From the NCBI GenBank assembly GCA_039819065.1, contig JBCBSS010000212.1, forward strand, positions 1 through 8,950: 8,950 nucleotides of DNA, read 5' to 3'. The notes beneath the pieces were generated by a model. The model had not been told where the DNA came from and ran no database searches. It worked only from the letters and a program-made list of their open reading frames with translations. The translations under genes and the position numbers were made by a program. Shown piece after piece: positions 1-6,730 of this stretch (position 1 is its first letter; every line of letters starts with the position of its first letter). Source of the stretch: JBCBSS01 sp039819065 (GTDB taxonomy: Bacteria; Bacteroidota; Bacteroidia; Cytophagales; Cyclobacteriaceae).

Positions 1-2594
1 TCATATTGCACTTTTATTGTCGCTCCTAAGGAGGTTTGTATATCTGTCAAAGACCACGCGTCCACATCTAAAGATGATTGATCACTCACTTCTCTTGCCA
101 GGTTTTCATTAGTCTCTAATATAGTTTGGTCCAGATCAGATTTGTAAAAGCCCCAGCTATCATATGCTTCCTTGTTATACGAAGGATTTTTGGCGTATCC
201 GAAACGTAACTCAGGTATTATGGAAGCTTCATTTTTACCCAAGAACTCCAAACCCGCCAAAGTAAGTTTACCCAGTTTCGTTTCTGGTGCTGTAACATCG
301 AAGCTATTCGATGTTTCTGGCATCAATGTATTATTATGATCGAATTCAACGGCACGTACGATGCTTTCCGTTTCTTTTATAACCAGTTCAATTTTATCCA
401 ACTTTTTTAGTGGCCTTGGACCATAACCCAAGAATTCTCTACACCCCTCTCTACAGCTGGTCTCACACCCATCACATTCTTGTCCATCTGGATCGGTTTG
501 ACAATCGGTACAACCCCCAACGCACGCGTCTTCACAATCTGGGTCCACGTCACCAAGAATACTGAATCTTGCAAAACCTCCAGAGTTTAAATTAGACACC
601 TCTCTACCGTCCAAGCGCTCAGAAGTAATGAAGTCGGCTCTGTGAGTTTTGGAACTAATTTCGCTCAGATAGTATATTTGTTTTTTGCCATAAGAATATG
701 TCTCAAAATTGGCATCCAAATCTTTATGAGCCCCAACAGGTGGATTACGCCATTGAAAATCATCTATCCACTTATCGTATTTAAAGTTTATCCAATAGCC
801 CCAGTCTCCATCATCTAATAGTCCGTCGAAGTTTCTATCTACATAGTCAGGACCTGTAACAGCTGTTAAGTACCAAGTATATGCATATCGCATTGGTTTT
901 CGCACTGAATTAAAAGCATCAACAGTTTCGTTCAAATTAGTCGTTTTTTGATATTCATCATAACTGTATGCGGGAAGGGCAAAATGATATGTAACACCAC
1001 TAGAGTTTGTTATTTTAAACCCTCCTATCTGGCTATCATCAAGTCGAGAAAACCCATTGGATTCTGTGTTAATAAAACCTAATATCTTCGAATCGCCTGA
1101 TATTATATCTGAATTGGTGAAGTATTCAACATGCCTCGAACCGGCCAACTGATTAGTCTCCGCATCATAGCCTATAGATCCATCTCCAGCTTCAACTTCA
1201 CCTAAAAAACCATAAGCAATTGAATTTTCAGTGGTACTAAAACCATAAGTGGTATTCAAAGATTGGTCATTAAATTCTATATGATTTGAAAAATCTCCTA
1301 CAAAACGGAAATGAGCAGGTTTCACGTTATATCCCAGAGGCACATGCTTGACATCATAATATCCTTCATCTTCATTATATTTACTTTGTCTCGCTAGGTA
1401 TCCAGTATAATAATAAGGTCTCATGTTTCCAGAAAGACCCTGAGCATTCACAGAATACATATCATAATCAGGAAATGACCCTCCTAAAACCTTGGCTGCA
1501 TCAGAGTTTTCAATTATTCCTCCTTCTTCATTAGGATCCAATAAAGAGTATGTATCATAAGATGAGTATCTGTAATCATCAGGATCGTTATTACTAGTAG
1601 GATAGTATAAAGAACCATTCGTATGAGTCACTTCAGTTTCATCAATCCAATAACGCTGATATTTATAACCTAAACGTATCAGAGGTAATGGTAAAGTAAA
1701 GCCAAATGAAGAAGTACTTACATTACCAGATTTACTATTGTGAAGAGAAAAATTAGCACCTCCGAATCCAATCGCTGTGGCTGAACCATCATAATTTGTA
1801 GAAATAGATGCACCCATACTGGAAAATGTAATACCTTGATCGGTCGCAGAAAGTGAAGTTCCTCTGTAACCCACAGAAGCGGAAGAAGAGCTTTTAATTC
1901 CATTGCCATCAAAATTAGTTGATAACCCTGTTTGGGCTCCCAAACTAAGGCCTTTCTGAGTCGTTTTACTTATACCGATACCAACCCCCATACTTTGATA
2001 TGGGCCTCCATAAGGAGATATACCAAGTGTGGCATTGGCCTTAATTCCTACATTATCTATGACATTGAAGCCTGCCTCCACGCCCATGAAGGAACCAACC
2101 CCCATACCTCGATGCGTATCATTTGATATGGACAAACCTGCATTTACGGAAACGGCTCCTGATACCCCAAGAGATACTCCAACCTCTACTGTTCTGGTCT
2201 CACCACCATCCCAAAAAGTTCTGGCAATTCCATCGACATTGTCATGATCATCAGGAAATCCACTCACGCTTCTTGAAATAGAACCAGGGTTTAATGTCCA
2301 CCCCATCCCAACCCAACTTGATTCTTGATTTGGTTGTATTCCTCCATGATATGATAGTGAAAGTGGATATCCGCCTGATGGGCCAGGCACTTCTAATAGT
2401 GGAATATTGTACACAAAATCCCCTGTAGCGAGGTTGACCATATCACTGGTATCGACCGGTTCGAAGCTGGTCGCCTCAGGAGCAGTTGGCCCTGAGGTCA
2501 AGGCATAAGAGACCAGTGGGTGGCCCAAATCGAAGAGCATCTCCAGCAAAAAGAACATAGAGATAACTTTGATGAGTTTTCTTTTTCTAAACAT
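1..2594 (-). CDS. Giant secreted RHS/SpvB-like protein, N-terminal part (3' end beyond window)
   Basis: The reading frame is open without a stop from the ATG at 2594 to the left edge, giving 864 complete codons; the C-terminus is missing. Residues 1-31 form a signal peptide (basic start, hydrophobic core, likely cleavage after SYA). Residues about 53-109 carry the entry motif of Bacteroidota SpvB/RHS-type proteins: NLATGDFVYNIPLLEVPGP, then PLSLSYHGG, SSWVGMGWTLNPGSISR. Residues about 135-300 are Gly/Ser-rich with alternating hydrophobics, probably beta-strands. Residues 586-597 (DRNFDGLLDDGD) resemble a calcium loop. Residues 687-718 hold eight cysteines in mirrored spacing. The last part (DAWSLTDIQTSLGATIKV) matches the segment that leads into the YD-repeat body in such proteins. 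It is the last gene of a likely three-gene operon, 56 bases after the lipoprotein gene. Family knowledge: such proteins form a beta-shell that can enclose a variable C-terminal toxin or effector. The YD repeats and C-terminus are not in view, so the RHS assignment rests on N-terminal similarity and any toxin role is inference. Confidence 0.75.
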   Translation of the reverse strand, partial: MFRKRKLIKVISMFFLLEMLFDLGHPLVSYALTSGPTAPEATSFEPVDTSDMVNLATGDFVYNIPLLEVPGPSGGYPLSLSYHGGIQPNQESSWVGMGWTLNPGSISRSVSGFPDDHDNVDGIARTFWDGGETRTVEVGVSLGVSGAVSVNAGLSISNDTHRGMGVGSFMGVEAGFNVIDNVGIKANATLGISPYGGPYQSMGVGIGISKTTQKGLSLGAQTGLSTNFDGNGIKSSSSASVGYRGTSLSATDQGITFSSMGASISTNYDGSATAIGFGGANFSLHNSKSGNVSTSSFGFTLPLPLIRLGYKYQRYWIDETEVTHTNGSLYYPTSNNDPDDYRYSSYDTYSLLDPNEEGGIIENSDAAKVLGGSFPDYDMYSVNAQGLSGNMRPYYYTGYLARQSKYNEDEGYYDVKHVPLGYNVKPAHFRFVGDFSNHIEFNDQSLNTTYGFSTTENSIAYGFLGEVEAGDGSIGYDAETNQLAGSRHVEYFTNSDIISGDSKILGFINTESNGFSRLDDSQIGGFKITNSSGVTYHFALPAYSYDEYQKTTNLNETVDAFNSVRKPMRYAYTWYLTAVTGPDYVDRNFDGLLDDGDWGYWINFKYDKWIDDFQWRNPPVGAHKDLDANFETYSYGKKQIYYLSEISSKTHRADFITSERLDGREVSNLNSGGFARFSILGDVDPDCEDACVGGCTDCQTDPDGQECDGCETSCREGCREFLGYGPRPLKKLDKIELVIKETESIVRAVEFDHNNTLMPETSNSFDVTAPETKLGKLTLAGLEFLGKNEASIIPELRFGYAKNPSYNKEAYDSWGFYKSDLDQTILETNENLAREVSDQSSLDVDAWSLTDIQTSLGATIKVQY

Positions 2595-2650
2595 CCTGTA
2601 GTAGTTAGTATTAAGTAATTAGTTGTTTTTAAGGTAATTGGTGGTTAGTG

Positions 2651-3322
2651 TTAAATTCCATTGAATTTGATTTTAGGTGCTCCGTCTAGGTCTTCTTTTC
2701 GAAAGCGGAAGTTTTGGTTGCCGAGTCCCAAACCGAATTCTTTAAGATTGAGCTGTACCCATTCGTCTCCTTCTGCTTCTTTTTTGTTGAAGACAAACAT
2801 CAGATTAGTTGCGCCTCCCATGCCATATGTTCTGGGAAACACGTAATCGGCCACTTCAATGGTATCTCTTCCTGCGGTGGTCATGTTAACATGATTTGCC
2901 ATTCTGAATGACAAGGTCTGTACCATATCGCTGAATTGGTCGTAACCTCCTCCGGTTTTGTATAATGCTTCTTTATTGTCTCTTGATAAGCTGAGAATGA
3001 AGTAGTAGTAGTCTTCGTACTTTTTGGTCAGTTTTTCCAGTTCTTTGACATCGACTTCCGTTGCTCCTCTGGTTTCCTGGGCGATCAGGAGGTCTTGAGG
3101 ACGGTAAGTCACTTGTACCTCATATCCTTTGAATGCCTTTTTCTTGCTTAGGCCATTGTCAATGTCTTGTACGTAGGCTTGTAGTTCTTTTTCACTAAGG
3201 AATTGTGGTGTGCAGCTAATAGTAACTAACAATAGCAAAAGTGACACTGGTATAGTCACTTTTGCATATTTAATTATATATATCATTAAGTGTATTTGGT
3301 TGTTGGTTAATTGCTTATTCAT
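2651..3322 (-). CDS. Small lipoprotein of unknown function, linked to the RHS gene
   Basis: The 223-residue product has a hydrophobic stretch (P25-I35) ending in T-I-S-C, with Cys37 as the probable lipidated residue, so it is expected in the periplasm on the inner or outer membrane. The ATG at 3322 gives an unusually long n-region for a lipoprotein. The internal ATG at 3286 (Met13) would leave a 24-residue signal of normal size and may be the true start. The mature part is mixed alpha/beta with no motif I can name; stretches such as LSEKELQAYVQDIDNGLSKK, YEVQVTYRPQDLLIAQE and a C-terminal YGMGGATNLMFVF stand out. I recall similar lipoproteins beside giant RHS-like genes in Bacteroidota but cannot name the family. 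It lies between the OmpH/Skp-like gene and the RHS gene on the same strand, which suggests a role in export, anchoring or assembly of the RHS protein (inference). An 11-bp-arm inverted repeat lies inside its signal-peptide region. Confidence 0.85.
   Translation of the reverse strand: MNKQLTNNQIHLMIYIIKYAKVTIPVSLLLLLVTISCTPQFLSEKELQAYVQDIDNGLSKKKAFKGYEVQVTYRPQDLLIAQETRGATEVDVKELEKLTKKYEDYYYFILSLSRDNKEALYKTGGGYDQFSDMVQTLSFRMANHVNMTTAGRDTIEVADYVFPRTYGMGGATNLMFVFNKKEAEGDEWVQLNLKEFGLGLGNQNFRFRKEDLDGAPKIKFNGI
3235..3265. repeat. Perfect inverted repeat, 11-bp arms, inside the lipoprotein signal-peptide coding region
   Basis: GCAAAAGTGAC (3235-3245) and GTCACTTTTGC (3255-3265) are exact reverse complements separated by 9 bases. 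It encodes residues 20 to about 30 of the lipoprotein (AKVTIPVSLLL), 18 bases after the Met13 codon. In mRNA it would form a stable hairpin close to the ribosome entry site. It could equally be a side effect of codon choice, as nothing else fixes its function. Confidence 0.6.
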
Positions 3323-3330
3323 TGTTTTAG

Positions 3331-3355
3331 ATCAATTGGCTATTGACCAACTGAT
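3331..3355 (-). promoter_or_regulatory. Leader hairpin just upstream of the lipoprotein start
   Basis: On the minus strand, arms ATCAGTTGG (3355-3347) and CCAATTGAT (3339-3331) pair over nine positions, one of them G-U, around a 7-base loop. The stem ends 8 bases before the ATG at 3322, so it would lie across the ribosome-binding region of that start and could lower translation from it or favour the internal Met13 start. The role is inferred; only the pairing is seen. Confidence 0.4.
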
Positions 3356-3364
3356 TAAAGTAAG

Positions 3365-3382
3365 ATCCTGATAAATCGGGAT
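3365..3382. repeat. Near-palindrome ATCCTGAT-AA-ATCGGGAT in the chaperone-lipoprotein gap
   Basis: The 8-base arms are complementary except at one position, which is a G-U wobble in plus-strand RNA and a C-A mismatch in minus-strand RNA. The core resembles short CCCGAT/ATCGGG palindromes that I recall as common between genes in Bacteroidota, so it may be a copy of a dispersed repeat. There is no T-tract after it on the minus strand, so it is a poor terminator candidate for the chaperone gene. Confidence 0.4.
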
Positions 3383-3426
3383 GACAGTTTGATAGAAGAT
3401 CGTAGTCTAAAATATCTTAGCATTTT

Positions 3427-3963
3427 CTATTGTCCGGTGTATTCTTTATTCAACCCTACCAAAACTTCTTCAGTAATGTCCAATCCATCTTCGGCATAAG
3501 CGATATTGCCATAGTCAGTAGCAGCGAGAATGATGTGGTAGTTATGCTCTTCTCCATGCCCTTTTAAGTAGGCATTGACCTGTTCCAGTACCATGGAAGT
3601 CAGTTGCTGATCTTCTTGCACCGCTTTTTCGTTCATCGCTTTCTGATAATCGGCTAGTTGTCTTTGTTTGGTGCGGATTAATTCTTCAGAAAGTTGTTTC
3701 TCTTTCTTACTCATTTTACCCTTACCGGCTTCATATTCACTAATCGCTTTCTGGGTTTCACTGGCCAAAGTGTCGATATTGGCCTTCCAGGTAAGTGTTT
3801 TCTGCTGGTAGCCTTTACGTGCATCGATCATACCTTGGTATTCGTTAAGTAGTCTGGCAGAGTCCACATAAACCGTCTTTTGCGTGGTGAATTGCTGGTA
3901 GTAAAGAAAACCCATTCCAACAGTGAGGATAGCCAAAAGGGTCAATTGTAGTTTGTTGTTCAT
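3427..3963 (-). CDS. OmpH/Skp-family periplasmic chaperone-like protein
   Basis: The 178-residue product has one N-terminal hydrophobic segment (about residues 8-22) with no clear AxA cleavage site, so it may stay anchored in the inner membrane with its body in the periplasm. Residues 31-44 (VYVDSARLLNEYQG) match the first beta-strand and helix of OmpH/Skp proteins. Residues about 45-130 are charged and heptad-like, the expected coiled-coil arms. Residues 142-178 (YHIILAATDYGNIAYAEDGL, then DITEEVLVGLN) match the C-terminal strands and helix of the family, and the length is normal. Skp-type chaperones are known to hold unfolded outer-membrane or secreted proteins in the periplasm. Being first in a likely operon with a lipoprotein and a giant secreted RHS-like protein suggests a dedicated, not housekeeping, copy (inference); the general skp copies usually lie beside bamA, which is absent here. 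Confidence 0.85.
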   Translation of the reverse strand: MNNKLQLTLLAILTVGMGFLYYQQFTTQKTVYVDSARLLNEYQGMIDARKGYQQKTLTWKANIDTLASETQKAISEYEAGKGKMSKKEKQLSEELIRTKQRQLADYQKAMNEKAVQEDQQLTSMVLEQVNAYLKGHGEEHNYHIILAATDYGNIAYAEDGLDITEEVLVGLNKEYTGQ

Positions 3964-4270
3964 AACGTTTACTTGTCTTTTATTTTACTGTTCTGATACA
4001 TGTTGCTTTAGAGGCATGAAATGTTACGGCCTCAGCTCAACTTTTTTTACTTTTTTTCTTACATCACCTCGGGACACGGAACTTTTTGATTGGCCATGCT
4101 CAAATTGTTGTGTCAATTATTCCTGCAATCATTGGGAGTTAGCTTTTATGATGTCTTAAAACTACAAATTAGTTAAACTAAAGTCAACCTCAGGTAGTAA
4201 GATCAATCTATTACGAAAGTGAGAAGAAACGAAAAGCTTTCTTTCCTGTTATCTTACCAAACAAGAAAAA
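3964..4270. other. Divergent intergenic region between the chaperone operon and the pirin gene
   Basis: These 307 bases must hold the promoters for both the minus-strand operon and the plus-strand pirin gene. I found no full TAnnTTTG match for either. Two T7 tracts (4042-4048 and 4051-4057), read as A7 tracts nine bases apart on the minus strand, lie about 80-90 bases upstream of the chaperone start and could bend DNA or act as an upstream promoter element (inference). A weak GAGGC/GCCTC inverted repeat (4011-4033, 13-base loop) is likely chance. No RNA gene or convincing small gene is seen. Confidence 0.4.
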
Positions 4271-5287
4271 ATGAGCTCCTCTCCCATCAAGAATGTCATT
4301 CCTTTAGGTTTTCCTTGGAAAACGCAAGACCCGTTTTTGTTCTGTGTATATCACGCTGATGATTACCCCAAGGGAAATGACGAGATGGGGCCCACCGCTT
4401 CTTTGGCTGGTAGAAATATTGGTCAGGACTTCACGATCAAAGATGGGTGGCGCATGTACCATGGTCAAAAGGTACCCGGCTTTCCTCAGCACCCTCACCG
4501 AGGCTTTGAAACTATAACCATTGCCCAGAAAGGCATGGTAGATCACTCTGACTCACTGGGCGCGGCAGGGCGCTTCGGCAATGGCGATGTGCAATGGATG
4601 ACTGCTGGCAAAGGCGTTCTACACTGCGAGATGTTTCCTTTGCTTAAAAAGGAAGAGCCTAACCCGTTAGCCCTATTCCAAATTTGGCTCAATCTACCGA
4701 AGAAGAGTAAGTTCGTAGAACCTCATTTCGCTATGTTATGGCAAGAAAACATTCCCAAGTATGTTCATACCGACGCAGAAGGTAAACAGACTGAAGTGGA
4801 TGTAATTGCCGGGATCATTGAAGACACCAAATCACCAGATTCCGCTCCTGACTCATGGGCAGCAGACCCCGAGCATGAAGTAGCGGTTTGGACTATCAAA
4901 ATGGAACCGGGTGCTACTTGGGAGCTTCCACTGGCCAGTGCAGATGCCAACCGATCGTTATACTTCTACGAAGGCAGTAGCCTATCCGTAGCCGATCGGG
5001 ATATTCCTTTAGAACACGGCGTGGAACTTAAGGCTCATGAAAAGACTGTTGTAAAGAACGGTGACAAGGAAGCGCGGATGCTTGTTCTACAAGGTCGTTC
5101 TATCAATGAACCGGTAGTGCAGCATGGCCCGTTCGTAATGAACAGTGCCGAAGAAATTCAGGAAGCCTTCATGGACTACCAACGTACCCAATTCGGTGGT
5201 TGGCCCTGGCCGTCTGATGAGCATGTGCATGAAAGAGACAAAGGAAGATTTGCCAAACATGCTGACGGTAGGTTGGAAGAAAAATAA
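4271..5287 (+). CDS. Pirin family protein (bicupin)
   Basis: The 338-residue protein is full length for the longer bacterial pirin-like class. The N-terminal cupin carries the diagnostic segment FPQHPHRGFETITI (residues 71-84) and the second signature GDVQWMTAGKGVLHCEMF (105-122). The four expected metal ligands are present as His74, His76, His118 and Glu120, matching the His-His-His-Glu set of human pirin. The second cupin covers about residues 200-300, and the C-terminal tail GPFVMNSAEEIQEAF (residues 286-300), followed by QTQFGG-like YQRTQFGGWPWP, is typical of the family. No signal peptide is present, so it is cytoplasmic. Pirin relatives are iron-binding proteins; some have quercetin 2,3-dioxygenase activity and others act as redox-sensing or regulatory partners, so the substrate here cannot be stated. 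The start is preceded by an A-rich stretch (AAGAAAAA), usual for this phylum. It appears to be a single-gene unit, with the next gene convergent. Confidence 0.93.
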   Translation: MSSSPIKNVIPLGFPWKTQDPFLFCVYHADDYPKGNDEMGPTASLAGRNIGQDFTIKDGWRMYHGQKVPGFPQHPHRGFETITIAQKGMVDHSDSLGAAGRFGNGDVQWMTAGKGVLHCEMFPLLKKEEPNPLALFQIWLNLPKKSKFVEPHFAMLWQENIPKYVHTDAEGKQTEVDVIAGIIEDTKSPDSAPDSWAADPEHEVAVWTIKMEPGATWELPLASADANRSLYFYEGSSLSVADRDIPLEHGVELKAHEKTVVKNGDKEARMLVLQGRSINEPVVQHGPFVMNSAEEIQEAFMDYQRTQFGGWPWPSDEHVHERDKGRFAKHADGRLEEK

Positions 5288-5512
5288 ACCACCATTCATT
5301 TGATAGAAAGGTGGTCTACCTGATAATAGCTTAATTGTCAACTACGTCTCGCCTGACTCATCTTTTAAACAATATCTGTTTATTAATCGGCGAGTCTGAG
5401 CTAGAAAGTTCTCTGGCGAGGCTTGCAAAGTTCAAAAAAACGAAATTTACTGATAGTAATTGAGTACTTTTTGAACTAGCGTAACGAAGCCAGAGGGCTC
5501 TATAGATAGACT
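5288..5512. other. Convergent intergenic region rich in inverted repeats
   Basis: Besides the nested palindrome at 5411-5495, this stretch holds ACCACC (5288-5293) with GGTGGT (5310-5315) right after the pirin stop, and CTCGCC (5348-5353) with GGCGAG (5389-5394); GGCGAG recurs at 5415-5420. No open frame of note lies here. The repeats fit transcription termination from both sides, but no classic stem followed by a T-run is seen. Confidence 0.45.
5411..5495. repeat. Nested palindromic element in the convergent intergenic region (terminator or dispersed repeat)
   Basis: Outer arms CTCTGGC (5411-5417) and GCCAGAG (5489-5495) enclose, after 11 unpaired bases on each side, the inner arms AGTTCAAAAA (5429-5438) and TTTTTGAACT (5468-5477). 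In the centre TTACT-gat-AGTAA forms a further small stem. The equal 11-base spacing on both sides makes one long imperfect hairpin of about 85 bases. It lies between the 3' ends of the pirin gene and the minus-strand lipoprotein gene, 18 bases from the latter's stop, which suits a bidirectional terminator. The length and terminal arms also suit a small MITE-like or REP-like element. The sequence alone does not separate these. Confidence 0.5.
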
Positions 5513-6673
5513 CTAGTTAATATTGTCTCGTAACCAGAGGGCATCAAGATGCCTCCATGTATTTCCATGCACATCCCATACTTTAATAGAAGGTCTAAGC
5601 CATACCCTGGAAGGTGGGCCTGGAAACACGTTTGGATAATCCAGGCGATTCAGCGTTCGCCCTGTAGCTCCATCGATTACATTCTGGTTCTTTAGATCTG
5701 GCGAGGAGCCACTGCCTGCTTCATACCATATCACTTCTGCTCTGGCAGAGTCCTCTGCATATCCTAGCCTGTTGACGTAATCATAGCCTACAGTCCATGT
5801 GTTATTGTCGAAGTCTACCGTAACATCATTGGCGAAAGGTTTCATCGGATATTCTCCGGGAGGATAAAGCCTCGCCAATTCATTATAAACTGTCTGATGC
5901 TCCGTTTCGGTAAATGTGCCAAACTTCGCAGCAGCAAAAAAGAAATCACTGTGAGAGCAATTATTAGCTGTACCCAGTGCCATTTCCCTGATATTTCCAC
6001 TGCCGATGTCAACCATACCGGGAATTTGTTCATTGTTGACCCACATCATAGAATTGGCTCCATCAAACCTAATTCTAATAATACTAATCTTATTTTCCTC
6101 TAATAAACCGGACCCGGGAGCAAAACCAACAGTCTGAGATCCGGTACCCAATCCTATGGCCATGTGGGTTTTCTTGTCTCTTAAATTAAAAGCCTTACCA
6201 TTCTTCACATAATTCTCTCCTCCTAAGCCCTGAAGGTCGCGGAATACATAATAGACATCAAATGGCTGTGGAATAGCTGCAAATTGTCCGGGTGTCTCCC
6301 AGTGAATGTTATTCACGTTGGGCAAAAAAACATATCCACCTTCATCACCATAAAAGTGAGGCGGTTCTCCTATTCTAGTTGGTGTAGGATTGCCATTGTA
6401 AACCATGTCTTTTGTGCCTATGGCATCCTGAAAGTATCGAATGGATTTGCCATCGGTAATGGGAATAGTACCTGCAAGATCCTGAAAACCCTCACCTGGT
6501 AAGTATAAAACGTCAAACATCGTTTTAAGATCTGGGTGAGGGAATTGCGAAAATGCAATATTACCATCATAAGTACTGTTCGGTTGATCTGGCAACGGAT
6601 CTTGAACAGATTCATTTGAACAACCGGCCAAAGCGAATAACGCGGCCGGTAATAGGGCAAAAGTCTTTCTCAT
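5513..6673 (-). CDS. Lipoprotein with ConA/LamG-like domain and C-terminal Ig-like domain
   Basis: The 386-residue product starts with a lipoprotein signal peptide ending in the lipobox L-A-G-C (Cys18), followed by a Ser/Pro/Gln/Asp linker (19-33), so a lipid-anchored envelope protein is expected. Residues about 45-272 look like a concanavalin A/laminin-G-like beta-sandwich: alternating strands, FDVYYVFRDL (138-147), IIRIRFDGANSMMWVNNEQI (198-217), then EMALGT and a closing helix TETEHQTVYNELARLYPPGE. Residues about 283-370 resemble the Ig-like modules of Bacteroidota surface proteins: VGYDYVNRLGYAE, VIWYEAG, then NVIDGATGRTLNRLDYPN. Such modules usually bind glycans or act as spacers, but no catalytic residues can be assigned, so no enzyme activity is proposed. 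The ATG at 6673 is preceded by AATCAAAG and begins the signal peptide directly. It is divergent from the TPR gene and apparently transcribed alone. Confidence 0.88.
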   Translation of the reverse strand: MRKTFALLPAALFALAGCSNESVQDPLPDQPNSTYDGNIAFSQFPHPDLKTMFDVLYLPGEGFQDLAGTIPITDGKSIRYFQDAIGTKDMVYNGNPTPTRIGEPPHFYGDEGGYVFLPNVNNIHWETPGQFAAIPQPFDVYYVFRDLQGLGGENYVKNGKAFNLRDKKTHMAIGLGTGSQTVGFAPGSGLLEENKISIIRIRFDGANSMMWVNNEQIPGMVDIGSGNIREMALGTANNCSHSDFFFAAAKFGTFTETEHQTVYNELARLYPPGEYPMKPFANDVTVDFDNNTWTVGYDYVNRLGYAEDSARAEVIWYEAGSGSSPDLKNQNVIDGATGRTLNRLDYPNVFPGPPSRVWLRPSIKVWDVHGNTWRHLDALWLRDNIN

Positions 6674-6730
6674 CTTTGATTTTTAATTAGTGAAAAGATT
6701 TGTTTTAGCCCCTGTGTTAGTCTATTTATT

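Noticed and set aside
1718..2247. Small open frames on both strands (1718-1912 minus, 1932-2126 and 2029-2247 plus)
   Set aside because: They lie wholly inside the RHS-like gene, which has a signal peptide and clear family motifs in its own frame; the small frames have none.
3923..4159. 78-codon plus-strand frame, Cys-rich and hydrophobic at its start
   Set aside because: It begins antisense inside the signal region of the chaperone gene and ends in the divergent intergenic region. The hydrophobicity follows from T-rich DNA, and there is no convincing start region or family resemblance.
5288..5315. ACCACC/GGTGGT inverted repeat right after the pirin stop as an intrinsic terminator
   Set aside because: The arms are only six bases with a 16-base loop, and no T-run follows, so it is not convincing alone; it is noted in the intergenic entry.
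4304..5341. Minus-strand open frames opposite the pirin gene (4304-4546, 4765-4950, 5087-5341)
   Set aside because: The pirin gene is full length with all signature motifs, so these are antisense by-products.
5842..6660. Small open frames within the ConA-like lipoprotein gene on both strands
   Set aside because: They overlap a well-supported gene and show no protein-like composition or motif.
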